Shown here piece after piece: positions 63,501 through 64,000 of a stretch of DNA of 64,000 nucleotides; the first letter of the stretch is position 1; each line of letters opens with the position of its first letter. The notes under the pieces are model-generated. The model was not told the DNA's origin. It saw only the letters and a list, made by a program, of their open reading frames with translations, and did not search any database. This stretch comes from Voacanga thouarsii (lineage: Eukaryota > Streptophyta > Magnoliopsida > Gentianales > Apocynaceae). The stretch is taken from assembly GCA_026120185.1 (NCBI GenBank), contig JANUWF010001193.1:620001-684000 (forward strand), given 5' to 3'. The translations under genes and the position numbers were made by a program.

Positions 63501-64000
63501 AACATGGGTTTCTATTGGTGTTTTGTCATATAAAACATGGATCAATATCTGAGGCAGACAGACATGAGATATATTTCTGAAAGGGTTGGACATCAATGAT
63601 TTTTCTTTGCTAAAAATTTGTTTTTATGTGACAAAGTCATTAGAGCTGCAATACACACCACTAAATTAGGGGCTGGGAAATGTCTACCATGATTAAACAA
63701 AATAAATAGCTCAATATATAGTCATACAAGTACTCATTATTCCCGAAGACCAAACAATTATAACAAGAACAATTTGGGGTAAAGTATTTGACAATAATCT
63801 ACCTTAAGATGTTAGGTATTGTTGTTGCAAACCAAAAAAAAAATAAAAATGCAAGTTCAGAAATACACTTCATCTGTCTGAAAATAAATATTTACATTTT
63901 AATCAAAATAAATATTTCAAAGATCATTTGATTATATATAAATTATTATTTATTCTTATCAATTAAGAAGTGAAACTCCTCTACCAAGACACTGGTAATG
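60534..64000. other. Xylosidase promoter and AT-rich spacer to window end
   Basis: 60.53-60.75 kb is promoter and leader. Beyond that I see no supported coding frame or RNA gene. 62.82-63.15 kb has an LTR-like look (TCTATAAATAGT TATA-like sequence and nearby polyadenylation-like words) but no paired terminus. The last 150 bases contain GTCTGAAAATAAATATTTAC, which resembles one end of a Stowaway-like MITE that may continue outside the window. Confidence 0.5.

Overview
The window is nuclear DNA from a flowering plant, most likely a eudicot. The genes carry spliced exons with GT..AG borders and T-rich introns, the spacers are very AT-rich and full of small transposons, there are two Ty1/copia retrotransposons of one family, and a block of scrambled plastid DNA is present. 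I cannot name the species. Exon structures were read by eye from splice consensus and reading frame, and each complete one gives a whole number of codons. Homologies are from memory of the families, not from a search.

Layout. 1-2319 (-): ABCG half-transporter, 3' part outside the window. 4382-7531 (+): plastid protein like Arabidopsis At4g37920. 8514-12525 (+): mitochondrial HSP70, with a TIR element in its last intron. 14933-20432 (+): glycine-rich domain protein (GRDP/DUF1399). 21078-26375 (-): degenerate copia element A. 26.4-31.8 kb: no recognised gene, but the + strand is T-rich as introns are. 31829-33882 (-): BET-type bromodomain protein GTE7/GTE2-like. 34-38.8 kb: AT-rich repeats and MITEs. 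38790-39372 (-): a 67-residue CYSTM gene in three short exons. 39.9-42.4 kb: nested MITEs. 42476-~46100: mosaic plastid insertion (ycf2, ndhD, atpB and rpoC2 pieces). 47931-48818 (-): single-exon PB1-domain protein. 49973-55097 (+): copia element B. 56560-60533 (-): GH3 beta-xylosidase like BXL6. 60.5-64 kb: no gene recognised.

The most unusual object is copia element B. It has a perfect 5-bp target duplication (TGTAA) outside its two LTRs, a gag remnant, and a reverse-transcriptase/RNase H remnant. The protease-integrase section is replaced by about 1.8 kb carrying an antisense, intron-containing RKD (RWP-RK) transcription-factor gene with its own TATA-like box. Element A in the same window shows what the ancestral middle section looked like. 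The matching target duplication argues that the chimera inserted as one unit.

The host genes do not form a pathway. Their order recalls Arabidopsis chromosome 4 (GRDP2, mtHsc70-1, At4g37920 adjacent) and chromosome 5 (GTE2 and BXL6 adjacent), which supports the calls and suggests two ancestral blocks lying side by side here.
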